A stretch of DNA of 64,000 nucleotides, taken from positions 794,501 through 858,500 of the forward strand of contig JAOSKU010000001.1 in assembly GCA_027493445.1 (NCBI GenBank). The letters run 5' to 3'. The position numbers and the translations under genes were made by a program. Below the pieces are notes generated by a model. That model worked only from the letters and a program-made list of their open reading frames with translations. It made no database searches and had not been told where the DNA came from. This DNA comes from Thermoleophilia bacterium. GTDB lineage: Bacteria > Actinomycetota > Thermoleophilia > RBG-16-64-13. Below, piece by piece: positions 56,822 through 64,000 of the stretch; the stretch's first letter is position 1, and each line of letters opens with the position of its first letter.

Positions 56822-57810
56822 TCGGCCCTCCGGGAGTCACGATAGTGCCAGCAGGCCACCAGATGGCCGGAGCCGCCGTCGTATGGCACCAGCGGCGGCT
56901 CCACGGTCCAGCACTTCTCCGTGGCGTAGCGGCAGCGCGGGTGGAAGCGGCAGGCCGCCGGAGGCTCCACCAAGTCGGGTGGCAGCCCGGGGATGTTGGC
57001 CAGCCTCTTGCGACCTTCCTCGTCCAGCCGGGGGATCGACGCGAGCAAGGCCTCGGTGTAAGGGTGCTGGGGATTGGCGAAGAGCTCGTCGGTGGTGGTC
57101 TGCTCGACAAACTTGCCCGCGTACATCACGTCGATGTCCTCGCTGATCCCCGCCACCACACCCAGATCGTGCGTGATGAGCAAGATCGACATGCCGAAGC
57201 GCTCCTGCAACTTCCGCAGGAGGTCGAGGATCTGCGCCTGGATGGTGACGTCGAGGGCCGTGGTCGGCTCATCGGCGATGAGCAGCTTGGGCTCGCAGCT
57301 CAGGGCCATGGCGATCATGACCCGCTGGCGCATCCCCCCCGAGAACTGGTGGGGGTAATCCTTCAGTCTGCGGCGCGCGTCTGGCAGGCCCACAGCCTCC
57401 AGAAGCTCCACCGCTCGGAACTCGGCTTCTTTCCTGTCCAGACCCAGATGGAGGCGCATACCCTCGGTCAGCTGGGTGCCGATCTTGAGCACCGGATTGA
57501 GGGAGGTCATGGGATCCTGGAAGATCATGGAGATGTCGTTGCCGCGGATGCTCCGCATCTCCCTCTCGGGGAGTCCGGCCAGGTCGCGGCCGTCGAACAG
57601 GATCTTCCCTTCGACGATGCGGCCCGGCGGGTCGGGGATGAGGCGCATGATCGACAAGGCGTGCACGCTCTTGCCGCAGCCGCTCTCTCCCACCACTCCG
57701 GCGGTCTTGCCCCTGTCTAGCGCGTAGCTAATGCCGTCCACGGCGTGGACCACGCCCTCGCGTGTGAAGAATTGGGTCCTCAGGCCCCGCACTTCGAGCA
57801 GCGGCGCCAA
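56818..57810 (-). CDS. oppD: Peptide ABC transporter ATP-binding protein OppD/DppD
   Basis: 330 residues, ABC ATPase. Walker [14 protein letters not shown] near residue 42, signature [15 protein letters not shown] and Walker [15 protein letters not shown]-terminal oligopeptide extension has [14 protein letters not shown]. It follows oppC without a gap. The substrate class (di- or oligopeptide) is not resolved by sequence. Confidence 0.94.
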   Translation of the reverse strand: MAPLLEVRGLRTQFFTREGVVHAVDGISYALDRGKTAGVVGESGCGKSVHALSIMRLIPDPPGRIVEGKILFDGRDLAGLPEREMRSIRGNDISMIFQDPMTSLNPVLKIGTQLTEGMRLHLGLDRKEAEFRAVELLEAVGLPDARRRLKDYPHQFSGGMRQRVMIAMALSCEPKLLIADEPTTALDVTIQAQILDLLRKLQERFGMSILLITHDLGVVAGISEDIDVMYAGKFVEQTTTDELFANPQHPYTEALLASIPRLDEEGRKRLANIPGLPPDLVEPPAACRFHPRCRYATEKCWTVEPPLVPYDGGSGHLVACWHYRDSRRAE

Positions 57811-58745
57811 TCAAGTCTCCTTCGTCCGGGGGTCGATGGCGTCACGGAAGCCGTCGCCCACGAAGTTGAAGCACAGCACCGTCACGGCGATGAAGACGCC
57901 GGGCAGTATGATCAGCCACGGGAAGGAACGTAGGGCCTTCCACCCCTCGGAGGCCAGAGTGCCCCAGGAGGCATCGGGCGCGGAGATCCCCAGCCCCAGG
58001 AAGGAGAGGGTGGCCTCCCCCAGGATCATCGCCGGAACCTCAAGGAACATGGCCACCACGATGATGCCCAGGGTGTTCGGCAGGAGATGCCGCATGATGA
58101 TGCGCCACCGGGAGGCGCCTAGTGCGCGAGCGGCCTCCACGTACTCGTTTTGCTTGAGGGAAAGAATCTGTCCCCGCACCAGCCGCGACGGCGTCAGCCA
58201 GGACACGATGGCGAGCGCCAGCAGCATGGGTAGAATGCCGCTGCCCAGAATGACCAGCAGAATGATGGCGAAAGGCAGATACGGCAGGCCATAGAGGATG
58301 TCAACAAAGCGCATCATAGTGTCATCGACCTTGCCCCCCACGAAGCCGGCCAATGAACCGTACGCCACGCCGATGACCAGCACCACGCCGGTAGCGGCGA
58401 AGGCCACCAATAGGGAGACCCGTCCCCCATGGCCATCCGGACAAAGAGGTCGCGCCCGAAAAAGTCGGTGCCGAACCAGTGTACCGAGCCGGGGAGCTGG
58501 TTGGCGATGGAGAAGTCCTGGGCGGAGTACGAGAAGGGGCGAATCCACGGACCCACGGTGGAGTAGAGCAGCAGGATCACGAGCACGGTCAGGCCCAGCA
58601 TAGCGGCTCGGTTGCGGGCGAAGCGGCGGACCACATCGCCCCACAAAGTCGTCTGCCTTACGGTGAGGGGCGCGCCGGCGTCCCGGCTGGTCGCGTCGAA
58701 CGGGCTGGATATCTGCGTCGGCATCTCCGAAGGGTTCACAGACAT
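57811..58745 (-). CDS. oppC: Peptide ABC transporter permease OppC (one apparent frameshift)
   Basis: About 311 residues after correction, an integral inner-membrane permease. The N-terminus (MSVNPSEMPTQIS) has one membrane helix and the HWFGTDFFGRDLFVRM element; the rest, with VEAARALGASRWRIIMRHLLPN (EAA loop) and LGLGISAPDASWG, lies in another frame. One G is missing in the run at 58424-58428 between RMAMG and RVSLLVAF. It is placed in the opp operon between oppB and oppD. Confidence 0.9.
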
Positions 58746-58754
58746 CTCGAACCC

Positions 58755-59671
58755 CTACTCGTACCGGATCCTGGGGTCCAGGATTCCGTAGATGATGTCG
58801 ACTACCAGGTTGGCCAGGATGATCACCGACGAGAGCAGCACGGCCAAGCCCATGACTACCGAGTAGTCCCGGTTGCTGACGCTGGAGATGTACGTCCTCC
58901 CCAGACCGGGGATGGAGAAGATCCACTCGGTAAGGAAGGACCCGGTGATCACGAAGCCCAGAAGGGGGCCCGCCTGCGTCACCACCGGGATGAGCGAGTT
59001 CCGGAGCACGTGCTTCATGACCACCGTGCGGTAGGGCAGGCCCTTGGCCTGCGCCGTGCGCACGAAGTCCTGCTGCAGGGTTTCGAGCATGCTCCCGCGT
59101 GTCAAGCGCGCGAAGTACGCGGAGAGCGCGGTCCCCAGGGTGATGGTGGGCAAGACCCAATACTCGGGCCCTTCCCAGCGCGAGGTAGGGAACCACTTCA
59201 GCCTCAACGAGAACGCGAGAATGAGCACCGGGCCCACGATAAAGATGGGGATGGCCCAACCAATCGTCGAGTAGAAGATGGCGCTGTAGTCCATCCAGGT
59301 GTTGTGCTTAAGCGCAGCCACCACCCCGGCCGGCACCCCGATGAGGATGGCCAGCCCGAAGGCCATGCCCCCAGGTGCATCGACACCGGGAATTGCGACC
59401 CGATGATCTCCACCACCGTACGACTCTTCTGGGTCATTGACACGCCCAGGTCGCCCTGCAAGGCGTGCCAGATGTACCGGATGTACTGCTCGTACCAGGG
59501 CTTGTCGAGACCATACTTTGCGTTCATGTTGTCGAGGATCTCTTGCGGGATGCCCTTTTCGCCCGTGAAGGGCCCCCCGGGGATGGCCTTCATCAACAGG
59601 AACGTCAGGAAGATGACCAGCAGCAAGACGGGAATACTCCACAAGATCCTACGAAGTACGAACTTGAACAC
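58755..59671 (-). CDS. oppB: Peptide ABC transporter permease OppB (one apparent frameshift)
   Basis: About 305 residues after correction, an inner-membrane permease. The first part (MFKFVLRRILWSIPVLL; FLLMKAIPGGPF; GDLGVSMTQ) and the second part (LAILIGVPAGVVAAL; EAA-like VRTAQAKGLPYRTVVMKHVL; ILDPRIRYE) are in different frames. A missing G in the run at 59368-59372 (MHLGG|MAFG) accounts for it. It is nine bases upstream of oppC and follows oppA at about 210 bases. Confidence 0.9.
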
Positions 59672-59819
59672 GGCTGGGCCACTCCTTGGACGTCAGACCT
59701 GGTTGCCCGACTCGCAGCGGCGCTCGACCAGAGAGGGATCGAGAGGCAAAAGCTGCAGAGCAGACTGCACAAGTATCACACGACATTGCGGCCAGAGGAA
59801 GGCCGGGTACCCCCGCGAA

Positions 59820-59849
59820 GGGCACCCCGGCCGGGGGGGGCCGGCGCCC
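59820..59849. promoter_or_regulatory. Hairpin between oppA and oppB
   Basis: GC-rich imperfect hairpin (outer four bases paired with two bulged bases, inner GGCC/GGCC stem) containing an eight-G run, in the 210-base gap downstream of oppA and upstream of oppB. Such structures often reduce permease expression below the binding protein; the function here is inferred. Confidence 0.45.
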
Positions 59850-59881
59850 CCGTCCAGAATCCGGTCATTGATCGGACGGCG

Positions 59882-61564
59882 TCACTCGTGCTTGAGGATC
59901 TTCACCGTCCAGAAGTTGGTGAGCTCGCCCAGCGGATTGGGCTCGTAGCCCTCCACATAGTCGGCCACCAGCTCGGGGTTGGTGTACCAGTAGATGGGAG
60001 CCACCGGCATTTCGTCCACGCTGATGGCTTTCTCCATGCTGGCGTAGATAGCCCAGCCGTCCTCGTCACTAGCGGCGTTCAGGGAATCGTTCAGGCCTTT
60101 GTCGAAGTCGGCGTTGGCCCAACGGGTGTAGTTGTTGCCTCCACCACCCCGCAGAACGTCGAGGAAGTTGAAGGCGTCGGCGAAGTCGGCCACCCAGCCC
60201 ATGCGGTAGACCATGACGTCGTCGTTGTTCTGCACGAAGTCGAGGTACTGCTTCCACTCCATGTTCTTCAGAGTGGCGTTCACGCCCAGGGCTTTCCACT
60301 GCTCCTGGATGGCCGTGGCGATGGCCTGGTGACCCTCGCTCGTGTTGTAGTAGATGACGATCTCGGGCAGGCCCGCGCCGTCAGGGTAGCCGGCGTCCGC
60401 GAGGAGCTGCTTCGCGGCCTCCAGGTCGGCGGTCGGCTTGATGAGGGTGGCCTGGGCGTTGATGACGTCGAAGCCGGGCATGCCTTCCGGCACGAAGCCG
60501 GTGGCCGCCACCTGACCCGCCTTGGTCACGTTGTTGACGATCGACTCGCGGTCGATGCCCAGTGAGAGGGCCTTCCGCACCTCGGGTTTGTCCAGCGGCG
60601 CGTGCTTCACGTTGTAGCCGTAGTAATAGATCCCCAGCAGCGGGAACTGTTTGTACTGCGGCAGTTGCTTCAAACGGTCGATGTCGGCCACCGGGATATC
60701 TTCCTGGATGTCGATCTCGCCGTTCTCGAAGGCGGCCACACCGGTGGTCTCCTCCTGGATCATGACCATCTTGATGTTCTCGAGCACCACGCTGTCGGCC
60801 TCGCGCCACTCGGGCCACTTCTTCAGCAGGACGTCCGACTCGTGATTCCAGGCCTCCAGGGTGTACGGGCCGTTGGTCACGATGTTCCCCGGCTCGGTCC
60901 ACTTGTCGCCGAACTGGTCGACGGTGTTCTTGGGAATGGGGAAGAAGGCCTGATGGCTCATCATGGGGATGAACCAGGGAGTGGGGGCCTTCAAGGTCAC
61001 GACCAAGGTGTTCGGATCGCTGGCGTCGACGGCCACGTCCTCGGCCGTGCCTGAGCCGGAGTTGAACTCCTCGGCGCCGTTGATGAAGTACAGCTGGTAA
61101 GCGTAGTCGGCAGCCGTGGCCGGATCGAGGATACGCAACCAGGAGTTCTTGAAGTCCTCGGAGGTCACTGGATCCCCGTTGGTCCACGTGTCGGTGCCGC
61201 GCAGATTGAAGGTGTAGGTGAGGCCGTCGTCGGAGACGTCCCAGGACTCAGCGGCGCCCGGGAAGGGGTTGCCGTCGAAGTCAATGTGTACCAGACCTTC
61301 GAAGACGTTGTTGATGACCTTGACCGAGGTCGTGTCGGAAGCCAGATTGGGGTCGAGGCTCGGCGGTTCCTCTTTGATGTTGATGACGAGAGTCTGGTCT
61401 TCCGCCAGGTCGCCTTCCGATGGACCCTGCGTCGTCTCGGTCGACTCGCCACCAGCACTGGTGGTGGTCGTCTCGCCGCCACCGCAACCGGTGATAAGGC
61501 CAAAGGCGACCGCGAGCATGATCGCGAGGGCCAGACCCAGCCATGGACGTTTCCAGCTACTCAA
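59882..61564 (-). CDS. oppA: Peptide ABC transporter substrate-binding lipoprotein OppA/DppA
   Basis: 560 residues. The N-terminal lipoprotein signal has a lipobox LITGC, so the mature protein is anchored at the outer face of the membrane; a Thr-rich linker follows. SBP family 5 features include LVINIKEEPPSLDPNLASDT, FNLRGTDTWTNGDPVTSEDF and VRKALSLGIDRESIV. The TTG start at 61564 follows AAGGAGG. It leads the opp operon and should set substrate specificity (peptides or nickel-type ligands cannot be distinguished by eye). Confidence 0.94.
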   Translation of the reverse strand: MSSWKRPWLGLALAIMLAVAFGLITGCGGGETTTTSAGGESTETTQGPSEGDLAEDQTLVINIKEEPPSLDPNLASDTTSVKVINNVFEGLVHIDFDGNPFPGAAESWDVSDDGLTYTFNLRGTDTWTNGDPVTSEDFKNSWLRILDPATAADYAYQLYFINGAEEFNSGSGTAEDVAVDASDPNTLVVTLKAPTPWFIPMMSHQAFFPIPKNTVDQFGDKWTEPGNIVTNGPYTLEAWNHESDVLLKKWPEWREADSVVLENIKMVMIQEETTGVAAFENGEIDIQEDIPVADIDRLKQLPQYKQFPLLGIYYYGYNVKHAPLDKPEVRKALSLGIDRESIVNNVTKAGQVAATGFVPEGMPGFDVINAQATLIKPTADLEAAKQLLADAGYPDGAGLPEIVIYYNTSEGHQAIATAIQEQWKALGVNATLKNMEWKQYLDFVQNNDDVMVYRMGWVADFADAFNFLDVLRGGGGNNYTRWANADFDKGLNDSLNAASDEDGWAIYASMEKAISVDEMPVAPIYWYTNPELVADYVEGYEPNPLGELTNFWTVKILKHE

Positions 61565-61664
61565 CGCGTTTTCCTCCTTGTCTCGACTGCATCCGCACCT
61601 GCCTTGAAGCCTCCTGCGGGTTCACCTCCTTGTGTGGTTTCCCACGAGTCCGGACGGCATCGAC

Positions 61665-61886
61665 CTAGAGCGTAAACCCTAGGCCGATGGTGACCAGGAA
61701 GAACACGATGGCGAACGCAACGGTCAGCCGGTCGAGGTTCTTCTGGACCACGCTCGTTCCGCCAAAACTCCCCATCCCGCCACCGAAGGCGCTGGACAGG
61801 CCGGCATCTTTGCCGGAATGGAGGAAGATCAGGACGAGCAGCCCCGCTCCGAGGATGGTGTCGAGTATCGCAAGTATGTAGGTCAC
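61665..61886 (-). CDS. secG: Preprotein translocase subunit SecG
   Basis: 73 residues from a GTG at 61886. Two membrane helices flank the loop GLSSAFGGGMGSFGGTSV, the usual SecG composition. It assists SecYE in protein export. A 12-base palindrome lies just upstream. Confidence 0.9.
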   Translation of the reverse strand: MTYILAILDTILGAGLLVLIFLHSGKDAGLSSAFGGGMGSFGGTSVVQKNLDRLTVAFAIVFFLVTIGLGFTL

Positions 61887-61904
61887 TCCAAGACGCTCCT
61901 CATG

Positions 61905-61916
61905 CGATCTAGATCG
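61905..61916. promoter_or_regulatory. Palindrome CGATCTAGATCG upstream of secG
   Basis: Perfect 12-base palindrome 19 bases upstream of the secG start, within the 196-base gap (61887-62082) that contains no gene. It could be an operator or simply chance sequence. Confidence 0.25.
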
Positions 61917-62082
61917 TTTGACAACGTGCGTAGCCTACCACGCGTCTCGAACGCCCGCACAGCACCCGGCACCGAGGCCAGATATGCACTTCGGAGTTGC
62001 ACTGCTCCCGTCATGTAGACGATGACCGCACCTTCGAAGTTAGGCAGGACACACGCCCGGCCACGAATCGAGCTCCTACCTA

Positions 62083-62669
62083 CTAGAGCCTCTCGGGGCG
62101 GTAGTGAGACTCCTCGAACCGCGACATGGGCGTAACCCAGAAGAGCCGCTTCTCATCGGCGGTTCCGGCCTTGATCACGCCGGCGTCCCAAGAGGCGACC
62201 AGGGGCCGCTTCAAGTATGGGACGTAGCTCGGGTCGAGGGTCCTGGCGGCCACCACACGCGGAAGGGCCAGCTCGTGTGTACGCGCCTGGCGGTCAGCGC
62301 CCAGTCGAAGAACCCCCGAGCCGCCCAGAAGGAACCCAAGCATCAGTGACGCCCCCACCGCCGTCACCAGCCCCCAGTCAATCTGCGGCGCCGGCTCGAA
62401 CGCCCCGCGGCCCGGCGGAGGGCACGGCCGTCCACCGCACACGTGCGCGAGGGCGACTGGTCCTTGCGCATGACCTCGCCGGCGCTCAGGGCGAACTCTC
62501 GGAACTCCGTGCAGCGCGGACACGCGCGCAGATGACGTTCGGCCAGGGCCCTCTCCAAGTCGTCGACCTCGCCGTCGATGGCCGACGAGACGATCTCTCT
62601 GTAGCGACCGCAGCTCAGGGAGACCTCTCCCGGCCCCCCGGCCCCGCTCGTTGTGCTCCTGCGCGTCAT
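62083..62669 (-). CDS. Zinc-finger anti-sigma factor with one membrane helix (one apparent frameshift)
   Basis: About 195 residues after correction. The N-terminal anti-sigma zinc-finger domain has the pattern with the ligands in ERHLRACPRCTEF near residue 55. A single membrane helix (VTAVGASLMLGFLLGG) precedes an extracytoplasmic tail. One G missing in the run at 62403-62406 joins the two frames (RALRRAAG|AFEPAP). It lies downstream of the ECF sigma factor gene and is its likely regulator. Confidence 0.83.
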
Positions 62670-62714
62670 GATCTCACCGAACGGGTCATGCGATCCCGCC
62701 CGCAAAGCGGCCCC

Positions 62715-63284
62715 TCAACGCTTCGCCTCGGGGACCGGTCGGGCCTGCATGGAGGACTCCGCCTCCCGGAAGCGGGCCTGCACGTGCTCTCTGGCCGTGT
62801 AGATGCGCCATTTCACCGTCGACAACGTCGTATCCAGGATCACGGCGATCTCCTTGTAGCTGAAGCCCAGGAGATCGCGCAGAAGCAAGGCCGACCGCAA
62901 ATCCTCGTTGAGGGTCCCGATACAGCACCACAGAAGCTGCGCCTCCTCGAACTCCTCGACGGCATCGCGCCCGGCAGGCGGCACCCGGAACGCCCGCGGC
63001 GCCCTCGCCCGCTCCGCCTCCCGACGGCGGAGGTGATCAATACCCACGTTGCGGGCGATCTGGAAGAGCCAGGTGCTGAACCTGGACCTACCGCCGAAGT
63101 CGCCAAGGCCGCGGGCCATGCGGACGAAGACCTCTTGCGACAGGTCCTCAGCCTCGGTGGCGTCCCCCACGAGACGGTACAGATAGCTGTACACGGGCCC
63201 ATCGTACGTGCGCACCAGAACCTCGAGGGCCCTTTCGTCGCCTGAAGCCGCCCTGCGGAGTTCCTCGTCGGGGGGTTGAAGCAC
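62715..63284 (-). CDS. ECF-family RNA polymerase sigma factor
   Basis: 189 residues from a GTG at 63284 (LQPPDEELRRAASGD). Region 2 (LEDLSQEVFVRMARGLGDFGG-like stretch) and region 4 (LLRDLLGFSYKEIAVILDTTLSTVKWRIYTAREHV) are both clear, with the usual short linker. It is followed at about 45 bases by a membrane anti-sigma factor, so it probably answers an envelope or environmental signal. Confidence 0.93.
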   Translation of the reverse strand: MLQPPDEELRRAASGDERALEVLVRTYDGPVYSYLYRLVGDATEAEDLSQEVFVRMARGLGDFGGRSRFSTWLFQIARNVGIDHLRRREAERARAPRAFRVPPAGRDAVEEFEEAQLLWCCIGTLNEDLRSALLLRDLLGFSYKEIAVILDTTLSTVKWRIYTAREHVQARFREAESSMQARPVPEAKR

Positions 63285-63400
63285 CGGCCACCCCTTTCTG
63301 CACGTTGCGACGTACGGCACACCATGGAAGTTAGCAGATGTCGCACCAGCCGGCACCCTCCATCCACCAATGGGACGTCCCGCGCGTTGGGCGACTACGG

Positions 63401-64000
63401 TCAGCAGATGGAGCAGCCGGTCATGGCCGCGGGGGGCTCCAGGCCCAAGAGGCACAGCACTGTGGGGGCCACGTCGGATAGGCCCGCACCTTGCCTCAGC
63501 TCCAACCCGTCTCCCACGTAGACGAGGCGGACCGGGTTGGTCGTATGGGCGGTGTTGGGATGGCCATCGGGATCCAGCATGTACTCGGCGTTGCCGTGAT
63601 CGGCGGTCACGAACACGCGAGCCTCTCTCCGCGCGAGGACATCGAGCACCCGGCCCAGACAGGAATCCACGTGCTGCAAGGCTTCCACGGTCGCCTGGAT
63701 GTCGCCGGTGTGGCCCACCATGTCGGGGTTGGCAAAGTTGAGTACCACGAAGTCCACATGCTCCGAGGCCATGACCTCCTCGAAGACCGCTGTCACCTCG
63801 TATGCGCTCATGGCCGGCTTCTCGTCGTATGTGTCCACGTCCTGGGGTGAGGGAATCAGACGCCGGATCTCACCGGGGAAAGGCCTCTCGCGACCGCCGT
63901 TGAAGAAGAAAGTGACGTGGGCGTACTTCTCTGTCTCGGCGATGTGCAGCTGTGTGAGACCCGCGCGACTCAGAACCTCCGCCAGCACGTCAGCCGGGGG
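63401..64000 (-). CDS. gpmI: 2,3-bisphosphoglycerate-independent phosphoglycerate mutase, C-terminal part
   Basis: The gene runs beyond the right edge; about 200 C-terminal residues are present. It isomerises 3- and 2-phosphoglycerate in glycolysis. The alkaline phosphatase-like metal motifs are visible in VTADHGNAEYM, NFANPDMVGHTG and HTTNPV. KYAHVTFFFNGG near the left part is family specific. The N-terminal half is outside the window. Confidence 0.95.
   Translation of the reverse strand, partial: PPADVLAEVLSRAGLTQLHIAETEKYAHVTFFFNGGRERPFPGEIRRLIPSPQDVDTYDEKPAMSAYEVTAVFEEVMASEHVDFVVLNFANPDMVGHTGDIQATVEALQHVDSCLGRVLDVLARREARVFVTADHGNAEYMLDPDGHPNTAHTTNPVRLVYVGDGLELRQGAGLSDVAPTVLCLLGLEPPAAMTGCSIC

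Noticed and set aside
61887-62082. Possible RNA gene between secG and the anti-sigma gene
   Set aside because: I found no tRNA cloverleaf or other recognised RNA signature.

Overview
The window is high-GC bacterial DNA with densely packed genes, many GTG and TTG starts, a bacterial type A RNase P RNA and one IS701-type insertion sequence. The gene content is that of an anaerobe carrying a bacterial-type CODH/ACS and selenocysteine formate dehydrogenase, yet it also has late haem-synthesis genes and a superoxide dismutase. A deep-branching anaerobic Actinomycetota lineage would fit (base composition, gene style, repeats), but the sequence alone does not fix the phylum.

Layout. 55-9911: a Lon-family AAA protease, the haem genes hemE-hemH-hemG (minus), a receiver/HD-GYP protein, and a divergent histidine kinase/LuxR-type response regulator pair. 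10014-32894: a 17-gene, same-strand Wood-Ljungdahl block read right to left: fhs, acsV, cooC, fchA, folD, acsD, cooS, acsB, acsC, metV, metF, lpdA, lipA, acsE, fdhC, fdhB, fdhA. A near-consensus promoter lies just upstream of fhs, and a bidirectional-looking terminator lies at the far end. These genes supply formate dehydrogenase, formyl-THF synthetase, cyclohydrolase, dehydrogenase, methylene-THF reductase, methyltransferase, corrinoid protein and CODH/ACS, so CO2 to acetyl-CoA is essentially complete in one unit. 33157-38442: larC, an XRE regulator coupled to a CAAX-type protease, then zincin, rdgB, rph and murI. 38509-45548: NiFe-hydrogenase maturation genes hypF, hypD, hypE, hypA and hypB, with murB between hypF and hypD and no hypC. 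45549-47156: an IS701-type element with 13-bp inverted repeats and a CTAG target duplication, abutting a palindromic dispersed repeat. 47153-55217: YihY-type membrane protein, MFS transporter, glycerate kinase, SOD, PfpI-like protein, a small unknown gene, carbamate kinase and a cyclic 2,3-diphosphoglycerate synthetase-like protein. 55368-64000: rnpB, an oppABCDF peptide transporter, secG, an ECF sigma/anti-sigma pair and the C-terminal part of phosphoglycerate mutase.

The best biological observations are three. First, a FolD with an inserted Cys4 zinc ribbon lacks the lysine and glutamine expected for cyclohydrolase activity, and it sits beside a dedicated cyclohydrolase (FchA). Second, a family of palindromic repeats sits exactly at gene stop codons. 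Third, the IS element inserted at the hypB stop codon and its target duplication preserved that stop.

A caution on sequence quality: at least eleven single-base indels, all in or beside short G/C runs, break otherwise intact genes (fdhA, cooS, larC, hypF three times, sodA, the cyclic-DPG synthetase-like gene, oppC, oppB, the anti-sigma gene). Correcting one base at each site restores full-length family-typical proteins, so I read these as probable assembly errors and annotate the genes across them. I saw no tRNA, rRNA or CRISPR array.
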